Origin: Gnomoniopsis sp. IMI 355080
Taxonomy: Eukaryota > Ascomycota > Sordariomycetes > Diaporthales > Gnomoniaceae
DNA: 15,951 nt
Direction of reading: 5' to 3'
Assembly (NCBI GenBank): GCA_027946555.1
Contig: JAPEVC010000416.1
Location: 1-15,951 of the forward strand
Shown one piece after another: positions 1 through 10,116 of this stretch; positions within the stretch are counted from its first letter, which is position 1, and every line of letters begins with the position of its first letter. A program made the translations under genes and the position numbers. The notes beneath the pieces were generated by a model. It made no database searches, was not told where the DNA came from, and saw only the letters and a program-made list of their open reading frames with translations.

Positions 1-1792
1 CCCAAAAAGACCCGCGCCTCGGATATTTCTATGCATGCCCGCACCCGCGCACGGATCATCAGTCGTTTCCGCTGTCACTTTATGTGAACATCCCCAGGGT
101 TTTTATTTTTCTTATTTTTTCTTCTTCATTATTTTTCTCTCTATAAACTGCTCGACAAGGTCACAGGCCAATACGACCCGCAAACGGATGAACGAGGCGG
201 TGATCCTTACAGGGTAGTGCATATAGGGAAGAGGAGAGAGGGAAGGTGCTGGCAGGGGCACGCGCTCAACTTTCTTGGGATCGACCTCCTTTTCTGGTGA
301 TTCGCAGTTTCCAAAGATTTGGGAGAAAAAGAAAGGAAGATCCCCCCAAACGAAACAGGGACTTCCAAAAATAAGCACATTACCCAAAGTAACTTGCCCC
401 GGGGCAAGGTGGCAATTCGGATTTCTCCATCTTTGCAAATTCCACAAGCAGGTTAGAGCGAGTTTTGGGCAGTTGACAAGCAAAAAGTCCGTCCGTGTGC
501 TGTTATTAATGGTAGGGTACAGGCCCCGAATATTAGTACCGTATATCAAGGCCAATATTAGTCCGTGTCAGTGGCCGATGCTGCAAAAGGCAAGCTCCCC
601 TTCAAGTATTCAGGGACCTGCAGCTTCAAATTTCTTTGCGCCTCCATACTTAATCATAAAAGGTAGCCGCTCTGTTCCAATCTCTCTGGAGCTATCCCGA
701 AAAGGACTTGCTTAGCTGGATATACCCCCTGCCTTAGCTTCGTATATCTTGCATCCCATCTCCTCTGTTCCCACATCGCTGGCCCTTGGATGGACTTTCC
801 TTTCTTCCTCCCTCGTTTGGAGCACCAAACAATCCCTTCAGCTTCCTCAAGCTGCGTGGCAAAAGATCATTCGAAGCACTCATCCGTTGGCTGTCAAGGA
901 GATCCTATCAATTTTACCTGGCCGCTCGCTTCGCAAGCCCTCGTGCGACATTGCTCCTTCTGCTCGACACGCAAGCTTCCGCTCCACCAGAGGACTCCCC
1001 CCTGCCCCGGCTGAGAAGACGGCAGAGATCGAACAGCAAAATAATTGAAAAACGAAACAACCCCCCCTCTCCTAATGGCACTATTCTTAAGGAAGCTGAT
1101 CAAGTTGATCATCACCACGTCTGATTATATGGGACCAGGAGATCAAGCCCTGATGTGCCCATGCAGCTGATCATGCCAACGGACGCCAGAGTAAACGACA
1201 GGGCTGGGGAAGGGAACTCAGGCTCGGCCCGGCGCCTGGTACCACACACGCGCATAAGCGCCACTGGCACGGGCGAGACATATTTGTCATGGGGCAGATC
1301 TTGAACAGACATCAATGCTTTCCATGTTGGCAACTAACACAGCATCTACAACATCCACCGTTTATGACATGGCATGAATGGTGCCGAGACAGAACGACGG
1401 AAACCCAGTGAGCCATTCTCGCACGCAGAATTCCTCCCCATCTACCAAAGAACCGATACATAATCGCACAGTGGTATCTTCGCGATGCGACCCAAGACCA
1501 AGAACGACGTTATGCCTTCCACCAACAAACAAGAATAAATACAGAGTAATAATACAAATCGACCCCAGGATCCTCTGGCAATGAGCAATCAGGATGGATG
1601 GACGATGACGAAGCAGAAAAAAAAAAAACTGGATGGTGGTGCGTAGTGCGGCGATGGATGGGGGTTCGTGGGCTCCCAGTAACTCCCAACAGCAGCCAGG
1701 CTAACAGCAAGAGGGAAACAGCATCAACTTTGCTGTTACGCTCTCTGACGATGATGCGCCACGGCAGGCAAAAAGACACTCTTTCGGTGTTT
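1..1792. other. 3' flank of the gene; no gene recognised
   Basis: The part just below 1793 should contain the 3' UTR of the minus-strand gene, but I see no clear AATAAA-type signal on that strand between 1500 and 1792. A 12-A run lies at 1617-1628 (T-run in the gene's sense). Between 749 and 1124 two overlapping plus frames of about 100 codons show no recognisable domain. One of them would have to start on TTG. The region is otherwise unexplained. Confidence 0.5.
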
Positions 1793-4052
1793 TCAACCGT
1801 GGTGCCGCTGCTGAGACGGATCAGGCCTATCAATCAGGCCACCAATATCGACCCGCTGTTGCCTGTCATCCCGCGACCAGCTCTGATCGGAATGTAGAAT
1901 GTTCTGTTGCTGAGACTGCTGTTGGGGAGGAGGATATTGAGCATGTTGCTGCTGAGCCTGGGATTGAGGCTGTTGATGATATTGCTGCTGTTGCTGGCTG
2001 CGGATAGGCGGCAGCTGGTACCCTGCCGGTTGGGGGCGAGATGTCGTGGAAAGCTCGCTGCGGGGGATGAACGCAGACGGACCGGATGCATACTCGGGTC
2101 TACTGGGCGACGCTGCGTATGTTCGCGGACTTAAACCTGGAATCACCTGCCCAGGAGAATGTCTTGGGAGATACGATGTGTCACTCGCTGATCGTACCCG
2201 ACCATGATCGAAAGTGGCAGACATGGGTGTCGGCTGTCCATAGGGAACCTGAGGGGCTGGATATGAATATCCCATGTCTCGTGGATCCCTACTCTGTGGA
2301 GATGGTGTCGGGAAAGGCCTGAAGCCAGTGCTTAGGACCATGACAATGAAGAAGATCGATCCATACTTGGCTAGGCCGAGTCGAGCCTGGACGCTCCTGA
2401 TCTGTCCCGACTGGTCGGTAAAACGGAAGTCTTCCGTCATGTCCAGAGAATATGGTGCCAGCTCTTCCCTACTGAAACCGAGAGCCCGGAAAACCCTCTC
2501 CTCTTCCTGCTTCACATACATAGGAGGCAGGTAATTGGGCTCCCTGCGAGCCTGTTCGGATTGTATCTGCCGCTGTAGGGCTGCCATTCTATCGCGGTCT
2601 TCCAGGGCGAGTATGTCCGTAATCCTCAGCCCTTGCACAGTATGCCGCCCAATGGTATCCAGGAAAGTACTCGACACTTTGGCCATCTCCAGATCCATCG
2701 TCAGAAACGCCGCGGGCTCGGCCGGTCTTGTGGAGATGGACAGAGGCGCTGGGAATATATTTGCTCCGCTCATGGCGCCCCTCTCAAGCATGCGAGCTCC
2801 CAAGGGCTCTGGCGGTTGCGACTTCAACACTCGATACGATCCCGGCCGTCTCAGGGGGTCGTCACCATAGGCCATTGCACTTTGAGGCTGATAAGACAAA
2901 GGTCGTCGGAAACTGGCATCCTGACTATGCGCCCCAAGTCTAGGGTCAAAACCCGCTCCTCGGTGGTCATCTCGGAGTCTTGGGCGACCGCGCTTCTTGT
3001 GCTGTACATCAACACAAGCATCTTCTTTACCGTTCTGGACACACCGGGTGCATGGTCGTTGAGCTATTGGAACACAAACAGTCAGCTTCACTCGTTAATT
3101 TCCAAAGGTTGTTGAAATGGGCCTGAATACACAGAACAAGTGTTCTCGAGTGTCTTGTTGGCCCCGATGGCACTTGCCAACGCGCTTCAGGTTGTCGGCT
3201 TCCCTTCACAAAGAAAGAACGGGCCACTTGCGCCAAGTCTTTCGATGGCGGAATGCATGCCAATTAGCCTATTGGAAACGCCTTTCGGGTACAGGGTGGC
3301 TTTGATTCTCTGGACGCTTCTCAACCCAAGGACTCTACTCTGTCGAACAAAAAGTACACGTACCATCACACCTAATTTGAGTTAGCAAACATTCATCGAG
3401 TGATGGAGAAGAAGCGTTCGGCGACCTACCTCAGATGCGCCTTCTTGCATGGAACGCACGCTGAAGCCACGTGCCCCTTTGTCTTTCTCTGCGATTTTGG
3501 CGAAGTGAACGACTGCTGGCTGTCTCGCGTCGGCGGTCGAGAGGTGACGGTGCTGTAACCTTGGACTGGTCCTGAAGTGGGTATCGGAGCAGGGGCTGGG
3601 AGGTAAGGATGCTGGTGCTGTGGGAGGATTTGGTTATGCTGCGGCATATACGAAGAGACTGGTCTCTGCATGTGGTCTTCTGGCCGTTGGTATGCGTAGG
3701 GCAACCGCTCGAAAGAGTCTGCCTGATATGGCCGGTGGGGCGTTGCGAGCCCTGGCAACATTCTCGGATCCGCTTGTGTTGTTGGCGCGCTTGTACGATA
3801 AACATCATGGCCCGAGGCCGCCTGGTACACTTGATGGACTCGATCATCGGCCTCTTGAGTGACTTTGGGCGGAATCGGAGAAGACCCTGACATGGGAGGA
3901 GATGGGTAGTCTCCTGTTGACCCGGGAGCAGTGCCTTCGGATTCTGCTCGGGGCCACGGTTGGTCGAGGGAAAAGCGTGCCAGGTCGGAGCAGCCTCGAC
4001 GTTGCCCGAGTGAGTTGAGAGAAGGTTCTCGGCAATGGAGTAAGGCTTGCAT
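1793..4052 (-). CDS. Zn2Cys6 zinc-cluster transcription factor with AT-hook-like patch and PAS-like domain; three exons
   Basis: The gene model joins exon 1 (4052-3430), microexon 2 (3371-3364) and exon 3 (3063-1793, TGA at 1795-1793). This gives 1902 nt, or 633 residues. The zinc cluster is C199-X2-C202-X6-C209-X5-C215-X2-C218-X8-C227, which fits the fungal Zn2Cys6 pattern. It is followed at once by KKRGRPRLR (about 233-241), an AT-hook-like basic patch. Residues about 333-454 read as a PAS-like fold (TFLDTIGRHTVQG, then RALGFSREEL, then IRSVQARLGLA). Residues about 567-597 are Gln-rich. Residues 1-198 are rich in Pro, Gln and Ser and probably disordered. The protein is expected to be nuclear and to bind DNA; its targets cannot be read from the sequence. 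The start is the first in-frame ATG after the TAA at 4127-4125. Its context is weak (T at -3), and an upstream coding exon is possible. I recognise the architecture but not a specific gene name. Confidence 0.88.
1904..1996 (-). repeat. Gln-rich codon tract in the C-terminal tail
   Basis: This CAG/CAA-rich stretch encodes about 31 residues that are mostly Gln with Pro, Ala, Tyr and His. Such tracts are common in activation or low-complexity regions of fungal transcription factors and often vary in length between strains. Confidence 0.75.
3064..3363 (-). other. Intron 2 (300 nt)
   Basis: The donor is GTACGT at 3363-3358. A CTGAC branch site lies at 3085-3081, and the acceptor AATAG ends at 3064. 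It is long for a fungal intron but has canonical ends. Retention brings an in-frame TAG ten codons after the GAT codon of the microexon. I see no further exon inside it. Confidence 0.82.
3364..3371 (-). other. 8-nt microexon (exon 2) of the zinc-cluster gene
   Basis: On the minus strand the bases read ..AAATTAG|GTGTGATG|GTACGT.., an acceptor directly followed by a donor with eight bases between. Exon 1 ends ..CTGAG and exon 3 begins CTCAACGACC. Joining the three gives CTG AGG TGT GAT GCT CAA CGA, which reads L R C D A Q R. That supplies Cys209, the third zinc ligand, and the Asp next to it, in the correct register between C202 and C215. Joining exon 1 directly to exon 3 gives neither a cysteine nor the right frame. 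The call rests on protein logic plus splice consensus; no transcript data were available. Confidence 0.88.
3372..3429 (-). other. Intron 1 (58 nt)
   Basis: The donor is GTAGGT at 3429-3424. A CTAAC branch site lies at 3385-3381, and the acceptor TTAG ends at 3372. Size and signals are typical of filamentous fungi. Retention would put a TAG stop directly after ..CTG AGG, ending the protein inside the zinc cluster. Confidence 0.88.
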
Positions 4053-4554
4053 GGAGGTGACTCTACAAGGTTCGGTCGCAGAGTCGTAATGCCACACGTC
4101 CTGCCTAGACGGGGCGGCAAGCCTTTATCTGAGGTCGTTATGGTCCTGCGACAGAACAGGACTGGCAATCAGCGATGATAGCTTCCTCGGCCAGTTAGTC
4201 CGCCTGGCAAGGTGGGGTTGCAAGTGGTTCTAGCCTTGGAGGACTGCTGATGAGAATGTTGGAGATCTGTCTGTCTCTTTGTTGTCGCCCGGACGCTCGT
4301 CGGGGAGTGAACGGTATGGAACCCGTGTTTTCCTACAGGTGGCCAGGTTGGTTGACAAGAACGGAAGAATCACTATCTGATCGAATGCCTGTCGATGCAA
4401 AGCGCCGGCTTCCAGGTAAGCTTCTTTGGCATACACCGGATGGTTGAAATTGCAGAAAAAAGGACTCTAGGTGACAAGAACGGAACACAAGTTCCAGCAC
4501 CGGGCCAGACCAAACGTGCACTTTTGTGATACTAGGTCGACGGAGCCCGGGGAG
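4053..4554 (-). other. Leader or intron sequence between the candidate upstream frame and the first in-frame ATG
   Basis: All three minus frames are interrupted here; the zinc-cluster frame has its last upstream stop (TAA) at 4127-4125. Splice-like signals are present: a CTAAC at 4199-4195 and YAG acceptors, including one ending at 4105. The stretch is therefore either 5' UTR or a 5' intron. The data do not decide between these. Confidence 0.4.
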
Positions 4555-4650
4555 TCAGTGGTACGGCATGCGGAGGTGTTCGTGGCGTGGGTGTTGCTGG
4601 AGGGGTCGGGGAGCTGCAGAAGATGCGCCTGGAGGCCGTCTCGATGTCAT
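4555..4650 (-). other. 31-codon reading frame upstream of the gene: uORF or missed first coding exon
   Basis: ATG at 4650 opens a 31-residue frame that begins MTSRRPPGASSAAPRP and ends HLRMPYH before TGA at 4557-4555. It follows a long pyrimidine-rich leader in the sense direction. Its Pro/Arg/Ala/His-rich composition resembles the disordered N termini of fungal transcription factors. One possible splice uses a weak donor, GTACCA, at 4564 and the acceptor TCTAG ending at 4105. This would join it in frame to the zinc-cluster exon and keep ..RMPQDVWHYDS... The intron would be 460 nt. With no transcript evidence it is equally likely to be an upstream ORF in the 5' leader, or non-functional. Confidence 0.3.
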
Positions 4651-5100
4651 GGGCAGCGGGAAAAGGATGGAGGGACGGGAAACGAAGCGGACGGAAGAAG
4701 TATCCCAAAGACTATATGCAAAGCAAGACGGAGAGCGCAAGTGCGGTCTTGAGTCAAGTTTCAACCTGAAGAAATGAAAACAGCTCGCTGTCGAGAAGGG
4801 AGAAGAGCAGTCCAGGAACAGAGAGATCAAGAGCAATGTGCTGGTCGTCGGAGGTTTTTGTGCGACTTTGAAGGGGACGGGATGATTGAGGGATGGAGCC
4901 AAGATGAAGACAAGGATGCGCCCAGGGTAAAGGTGGCCTGGGTACCAGAGGAGAGCGAAGTGGAGGCCAGGGGATACCCCTGGGATTAGCCATGGTCCTG
5001 ACGTGTGGCTGCTAATTCCAGGGTAGGCCCAATGCCTGTAGTTCATCAAGCAGTGCCCCTGCAACCCATCAGGTCTCTCGGGTCTCTTCAAGGTTCTCTA
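4651..5100 (-). promoter_or_regulatory. Probable 5' leader/core promoter of the zinc-cluster gene
   Basis: Read on the minus strand, this stretch is rich in CT runs, for example CTCTTCTCCCTTCTCGACAG near 4810 and CGTCCCTCCATCCTTTTCCC near 4670. Filamentous-fungal promoters and 5' leaders just before start codons commonly look like this. I see no clear TATA box. A 178-codon frame crosses the region on the same strand, but it is low in recognisable content and I do not treat it as a gene. Assignment is by position and composition only. Confidence 0.35.
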
Positions 5101-5196
5101 TAGTGTACCTCCCACCGTACCTTTACCTTTACCATGTACTAAGAAACCTTGCCCAGGTTGCTCAGGTGAGTGACTCCCCATGAGCCGGGGGCCACT

Positions 5197-5223
5197 GCCA
5201 GGGTGCAGCCAGGGCAGCCAGGG
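5197..5223. repeat. GCCAGGG cluster
   Basis: GCCAGGG occurs at 5197-5203, 5208-5214 and 5217-5223, with related CCAGGG/CCAGGT words nearby on both sides. It lies upstream of the minus-strand gene and could be either a decayed tandem repeat or a cluster of factor sites. Confidence 0.8.
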
Positions 5224-6164
5224 TAGACAGATATCATCGTATGCCGTATGGGCCTCGGAAGCCCCATCAGCCTTCTTTGTACATGACTTTCATTGCATTG
5301 TAAAGTAATTGCGCCGGCCTAGGGCAAAGCTTCTTGAAATTTCTCCGGGGGTCTTTACTCGCTGAATGCATGGATTGGTGGTGGAGGAGCCGAAGATTGT
5401 TGATGCGTGGTTTCCTTTGCGTTCTGATACTATCTTAGTCTCCGCGGGTCGGGCGCGTCCAGTCAGGACAAGCGCCAAGGCCCTTACAGCAATCAGACTT
5501 CTGATACATGCTCTGGTCGACCCGGCTGAATTGTATGTTCGGTAAAGCATAGAATAGCCATGGCATGGAGTGCGGGTGCGTGATAGTGTGGTCAGTGTAG
5601 TCAGTGTGACCACATTCATTATACAGGTACAAGACACACCAGGACAGGTGTCAGGGACGCATCGAGCAGGATGGGTGGAGAATCATCATCAAAGGTGACC
5701 AGTCAAGATCGCAACGCAAAAGTCGAGCAGACTCGATTTCTGATAGGCACAGCAGACTGAGCATGCGTGGACCCAGGTCTATTACGGACTGCAGGTAATT
5801 CTCCGTCGAGTTTCGTCGTGGGTTGTCGAGTGAAATTGTCACCAAGGTCGACCTAAAGCAGTAAGACAGGTTCTCAGCGCAATTTGCTTCGGCTGAGGCA
5901 TGTCCTCAAGGTGTACAAAGGACCGGCGTGTGTCCATGTCTCGCGTGTCGGGTTCGGCAGCAGCCAGCGGCCGGAGCATGTCTCTGAAATGCCAACGGTC
6001 ACCAGCCAGCCATACCGACTCAGGCGCCTAAGTTCCTGAACTGGAAATAACCCTGTCAGGACCCCGTCTGCTTGTCTTGCTTGTCAGTTGTAGAAGGATA
6101 TAATGTTTCCCTGTGAAGATCTCATGTAACGTCAAATCTGCGCGCTGGAGAAATGTGGCCCTCA

Positions 6165-6184
6165 CCCCCCCCCCTTTTTTTTTT
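6165..6184. repeat. C10-T10 homopolymer junction
   Basis: Ten C bases are followed directly by ten T bases, giving a 20-bp pure pyrimidine tract (all purine on the other strand). Confidence 0.95.
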
Positions 6185-6647
6185 CTTCTCAAAAGAAAAT
6201 ATTGTCATCCGAAGTGCTGAGGCGATCAAGAGCTTGCGGACATCCATCTGGTGTACCAAACCAAACCAGCCCACCGTACGGCTAGGCAGGGGGGATTGAC
6301 AGGTCGCGCCGAAGTTTAGACCCACCGCCGTCAGAGGCTCAAGCTTGTGAAAGCAGCCAGGCAGCGAAGATTTGCCCCACTTTCAGCTCGCAGACCCTGC
6401 GATACTCTCGCAGATACATCTTGTTCAGGAATGGACGTCTCAGAACCTCGGGCGGAGGGAACGGGCATACTGAAGCCGTCAAAGCAGGCCTCTTGACTTT
6501 AGCTAGCTGCCAGGACTCGACGCAGGAAGCGACCAGCGAGCGGGTGGATCTGGTACGACCAGGAACGGGAAACAGGCGCCTGACTGCCTCGGCCCGTTGG
6601 GACATTCAGAGCGAGGCGTGGTCCTTTCACGCTCAAGGAATGCTTGC

Positions 6648-6662
6648 TATGTACAGTACATA
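6648..6662. repeat. Inverted repeat TATGTAC-A-GTACATA
   Basis: Two perfect 7-bp arms flank a single A. The core recurs at 8120-8132 as ATGTAC-A-GTACAT, and an 11-bp part recurs on the minus strand at 7468-7478. Confidence 0.85.
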
Positions 6663-7523
6663 TGGGGGGAAAGCACAAAAGAGAAAGATTGAAGGAAAAA
6701 GAAAAAAACATCATGCGGCCATGTGAGTTTGCAGGCCACCAGGGGTTGGGAAAGCATAGACACAGTAACACTAGGCCGCCTGACAGACGATCCTGAAGAG
6801 ATTGTTGACTCGAGTGCTCAGACTGTGGATAGCGATTGGCAAAGTTTAGCAGAATAGTTTGCAAAAGTGATGATGGGCGCCCAGGGGTTGATGAGATGAC
6901 AGCGATCTCGAGAGGTGGCTGGGAAGTCCCTGACCATTTGATGCCAAACACCACTTATAGCGCGGACAAGCCCCGGGATGAGGCTGATCTCTTGAGGAAT
7001 TTGGCTCAGAGTAAATCGCAGCAGCATAAGGTTTTTCACTGTTCACGCCCATGGGGTCTCGGTAAGAGGCCACCGTGGCGCCCACCCAATCTTGCGCCAT
7101 TGCAGCATCGTCAATGCTCGAGAGACGAGGTTGAGAGAGAGAGCAAGAAAACGTCCAGGAAGGGGGATTGTGCTGATTGCCCCAAGCTTCTGAGATTACA
7201 TGCGTCGGGTGTTGGTCACGGTGGAGGGAGCAATCAAGGTTGCCAAGGGGCCCGGACGAATCGTCGAGACTTCGTCATGGACTTGAAGGTCCTTTTGCGT
7301 GAGGGGTTTTGTAACGGAATCGAATCGTTGATGATCATTTCATGCAGGATCCATACATAGCTAACAATTTACTATGTACTATAAAGGAACGCGGTGTATT
7401 GGTGGCAGTGTTTGACGCACAGATGGTTCAATATCCCCTCGGGTAGGTAGCAGTGCTACAATTAATTGTACTGTACATACTACGCAGCATGCGGTACAGT
7501 AAATGGGTGGTATGTCGTTGAAT

Positions 7524-7553
7524 GAGAGAGAGAGAGAGAGAGAGAAAAAAAAA
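7524..7553. repeat. (GA)11 microsatellite followed by A8
   Basis: Eleven GA units at 7524-7545 run directly into eight further A bases at 7546-7553. A simple-sequence repeat likely to vary in length. Confidence 0.95.
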
Positions 7554-7568
7554 CTTGAGACCATGACG

Positions 7569-7588
7569 AGTGCTCACCAGTGCTCACC
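7569..7588. repeat. 10-bp direct duplication
   Basis: AGTGCTCACC occurs twice in tandem without a spacer. Confidence 0.9.
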
Positions 7589-7661
7589 TGTGTTTCGGAG
7601 GGCCCATTCAGGCGTAGCTACAGCCAGAAGTGATTTGGACGGCGGATGAGAGAAACGGTTA

Positions 7662-7680
7662 CAGTTGCATGCAGTTGCAT
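7662..7680. repeat. CAGTTGCAT tandem duplication
   Basis: CAGTTGCATG at 7662-7671 is followed directly by CAGTTGCAT at 7672-7680. A short tandem duplication in gene-free sequence. Confidence 0.85.
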
Positions 7681-8473
7681 TCGCAGTCGCAATGGGTGTG
7701 GTGGTGAGAACGGTTGACGGTCTGGCCCGCTGACGAGGCTTTCCGAAGAGCTGGACAAGGAGGCGCCACTGCAGACTCCAGACTTGCAGACCCGCACGAC
7801 CCACAGACTCACAGACCCGGTGCGATCGGGTAAGGGCAGGGAAGTAGGGGTATACTTTCCCAGTGTACCCGCTGGCTGGTATCTCTCTAACCTGTTTGGG
7901 TTACCTTTCAATAAGGTACGTCCGTAAATTGGATGCTACGGTATCGTAGATGATGATGACCTTGGATGATGATCAGGGGGGGGATCACCCACCACGCAGT
8001 GGAAGAACCTCTAGCTTGGCATCGTCTGGCGGGATGATCCCCAAGATTTGTGCGTGTTATGGTAGATCGTACACACATAGCATGTATGGCTCATCAAGTC
8101 CCGCATACATCATAATACTATGTACAGTACATGCAGTACATGGTACCTGGTTTTGGGGGTTTTTTTTCTCTTTCCTTTCACTTCTCCCAAGCCGCCCATA
8201 GTCATCCACCCATTCTGCACTCCACTGAAGCCCAAACACAAAGTGCGTGGGTCTAATAATACACGATAATTGCAATGCTATGCTGTCCGCATAACAAGAC
8301 ACACGAAGCACGTTGCAAAGTGTTTAGGTCGCGCCACTCGGCTTCGGGTTCCTGAATTTCTCACTTAGCGCTGGCGTGTGTCGACTACTGTACCATTTGC
8401 ATAGGGGAGCCATTTTTTGCATATGGGACACAGCCACATATGCGTGACGGTCTCGGAGGGTGTCGAGGTAATC

Positions 8474-8486
8474 AAAAAAAAAAAAA
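8474..8486. repeat. A13 homopolymer
   Basis: Thirteen consecutive A bases in gene-free sequence, with no associated element visible. Confidence 0.95.
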
Positions 8487-8540
8487 GACATGACGTGCAC
8501 CGCAACCCCAGCTGGTGTGTATGTACAAGGCAGTAAGTAG

Positions 8541-8564
8541 TACTATGATACTATGATACTATGT
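8541..8564. repeat. 8-bp tandem repeat, three units (TACTATGA)
   Basis: TACTATGA, TACTATGA and TACTATGT lie head to tail. The last unit continues into a TACTATGTA motif (8557-8565), so the array looks like a local amplification of the dispersed 9-mer family. Confidence 0.93.
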
Positions 8565-9662
8565 AATAGTACTCTATGCAAGTTCCGTACATTGCCGGTG
8601 GACCGCGATATGCAGTGTACCCAGACGCTGCCGAGGAATGGCTTCCATCGTGGCACTCCTGCATCCCCTGTCATTTGAAAGGTTAATGCAGGTGTCTGAC
8701 CAAATTTCGCATTCTTTTCCTGGACAGATTGGACAGAAGGGCCATCAGTCAGTGTCAAAGGTCAGCGATCGTGTCACGTTGCATTTCTTTCTCGACAGGT
8801 GCCGTCTATGGAGTATCCTCCAGACTTTCAAGATATGCACCCCTGTTTATTGTTCCACCTTTCCCCTACCCATATGCCTAAACCCTCTGCACTCCATTCT
8901 CCGGTCATGGTCCGAAAAAAGTCCACGCCCGAGTCGTCCCCGGCTCCGACACAGCCTCGGGTGCTGCTGCGCCCACCTGGTATACCTGAAGGGTGGACCT
9001 CTTGGGTTCATGGGCACTTTGAAGTACTTACATAGGTAGGTACTCGTACGGACGATTGTCCAGGAGCAGCAACAATGTGCAGATTCTCGAAATCGCATCC
9101 GAGGCATCTAGAAAGCCTGTTGGCCAATGACTCTCTACATAAAACATATCTTTGTCTATTTTTTTTGGTTTCTTTGCGGATACCCATTAAGTAATGATCA
9201 CTGACTTTGTAGCGTTTGAGAGACACTCAGGTCTGGTACAAGAAATGATAGGCACGAGGTCGCCAGAAGCTGGCGAACTCTGCCGTAGTAGCTGGTCCCT
9301 TGCCTGTGAACTGTGGACGAGATTCACAACAGGTTATGGTAAGGATGTTACGATGCGGCTCAAACCCATGTGGTCCAACCCCAGAAACGACAATGTACGA
9401 CGCTGGTACTCAAATCACCCATCAACGCATCGTTTTGGAAGCCTCTGGGGTCATGGGTGCTGGTCCATATCTCACCTCTTATTACCACCATACGGGTGCC
9501 CTGCCGATCTTTCATCCCGTCTTTTGTGTGGGTTGAGGGATCAACGCCATTGGAGCTTATTTATTCTTCGCGACGTAGATCGATTATGCCGCGACTCCAT
9601 TTATTTCACTCTACTCTCGCTTTCGCTACAGACGCATGCCCTGCAGCATGTACAGTTCATAC

Positions 9663-9674
9663 CTGCATATGCAG
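9663..9674. repeat. 12-bp perfect palindrome CTGCATATGCAG
   Basis: A spacer-free perfect palindrome in gene-free sequence. It could bind a dimeric protein, but nothing around it supports a specific role. Confidence 0.8.
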
Positions 9675-10116
9675 TATGAAAGAAGCAGTACTTATGCGCA
9701 CGTGATCCTTGGGCCGTCTGGCAATTTGTTAGTGCTTGACGTTTTTCTTCACCGTCCATTCCCCTGTCTGCAAAGGCTTGCTGGTATAGTAGGTAGTACA
9801 AGGACATTACATGGTCACCTGGGTGATGTCAAAATTGGCTGCTAAACTTTCCCAATCGGGTAATTGGCAATATATCCGCGACACTGGCGACAACAGCTAC
9901 AGCTGAATCGAGCAACTTTCACGACAAGCGAGGGCATTTTCGTGACAGTAGGCGCTCCAACTTCTCAATTAGCCATTCTGCCATTAAACATGCTCAGTGC
10001 TCTAATGCTCAGCGACTCATCATGTTGGATCTGTAATGTCCGGTAATCCTCGTCTGTGTTTCAGAACAGGGAATGACTCGACAGGCCCCTTAGAAGCAAG
10101 AAAGGGAAGAGGGACC

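Larger units (their letters stand above)
5101..7369. other. Gene-free upstream region, proximal part
   Basis: I found no convincing coding region; the longest frames (174 codons on plus at 6836-7360, 151 on minus at 6499-6954) have no recognisable motifs. The stretch holds a GCCAGGG cluster (5197-5223), a C10-T10 tract (6165-6184) and a TAC/GTA inverted repeat (6648-6662). It could be distal promoter or carry a noncoding transcript. Confidence 0.45.

Noticed and set aside
786..1124. 112-codon plus frame with a hydrophobic stretch
   Set aside because: It needs a TTG start, has no recognisable family, and no splice or promoter context supports it.
4052..4097. Earlier start of the zinc-cluster frame at 4097
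   Set aside because: The codon there is GTG, which is not a normal start in a fungal nuclear gene. The first in-frame ATG is at 4052.
4555..5091. 178-codon frame on the minus strand as a full gene
   Set aside because: It reads like a pyrimidine-rich leader (Leu/Ser/Pro-rich, no domain) and lies where the 5' leader of the zinc-cluster gene is expected. Only its last 31 codons are kept as a candidate.
8541..8564. Short direct repeats as a CRISPR array
   Set aside because: The units are 8 bp, head to tail and without spacers, in a eukaryotic genome. They are a simple tandem repeat.
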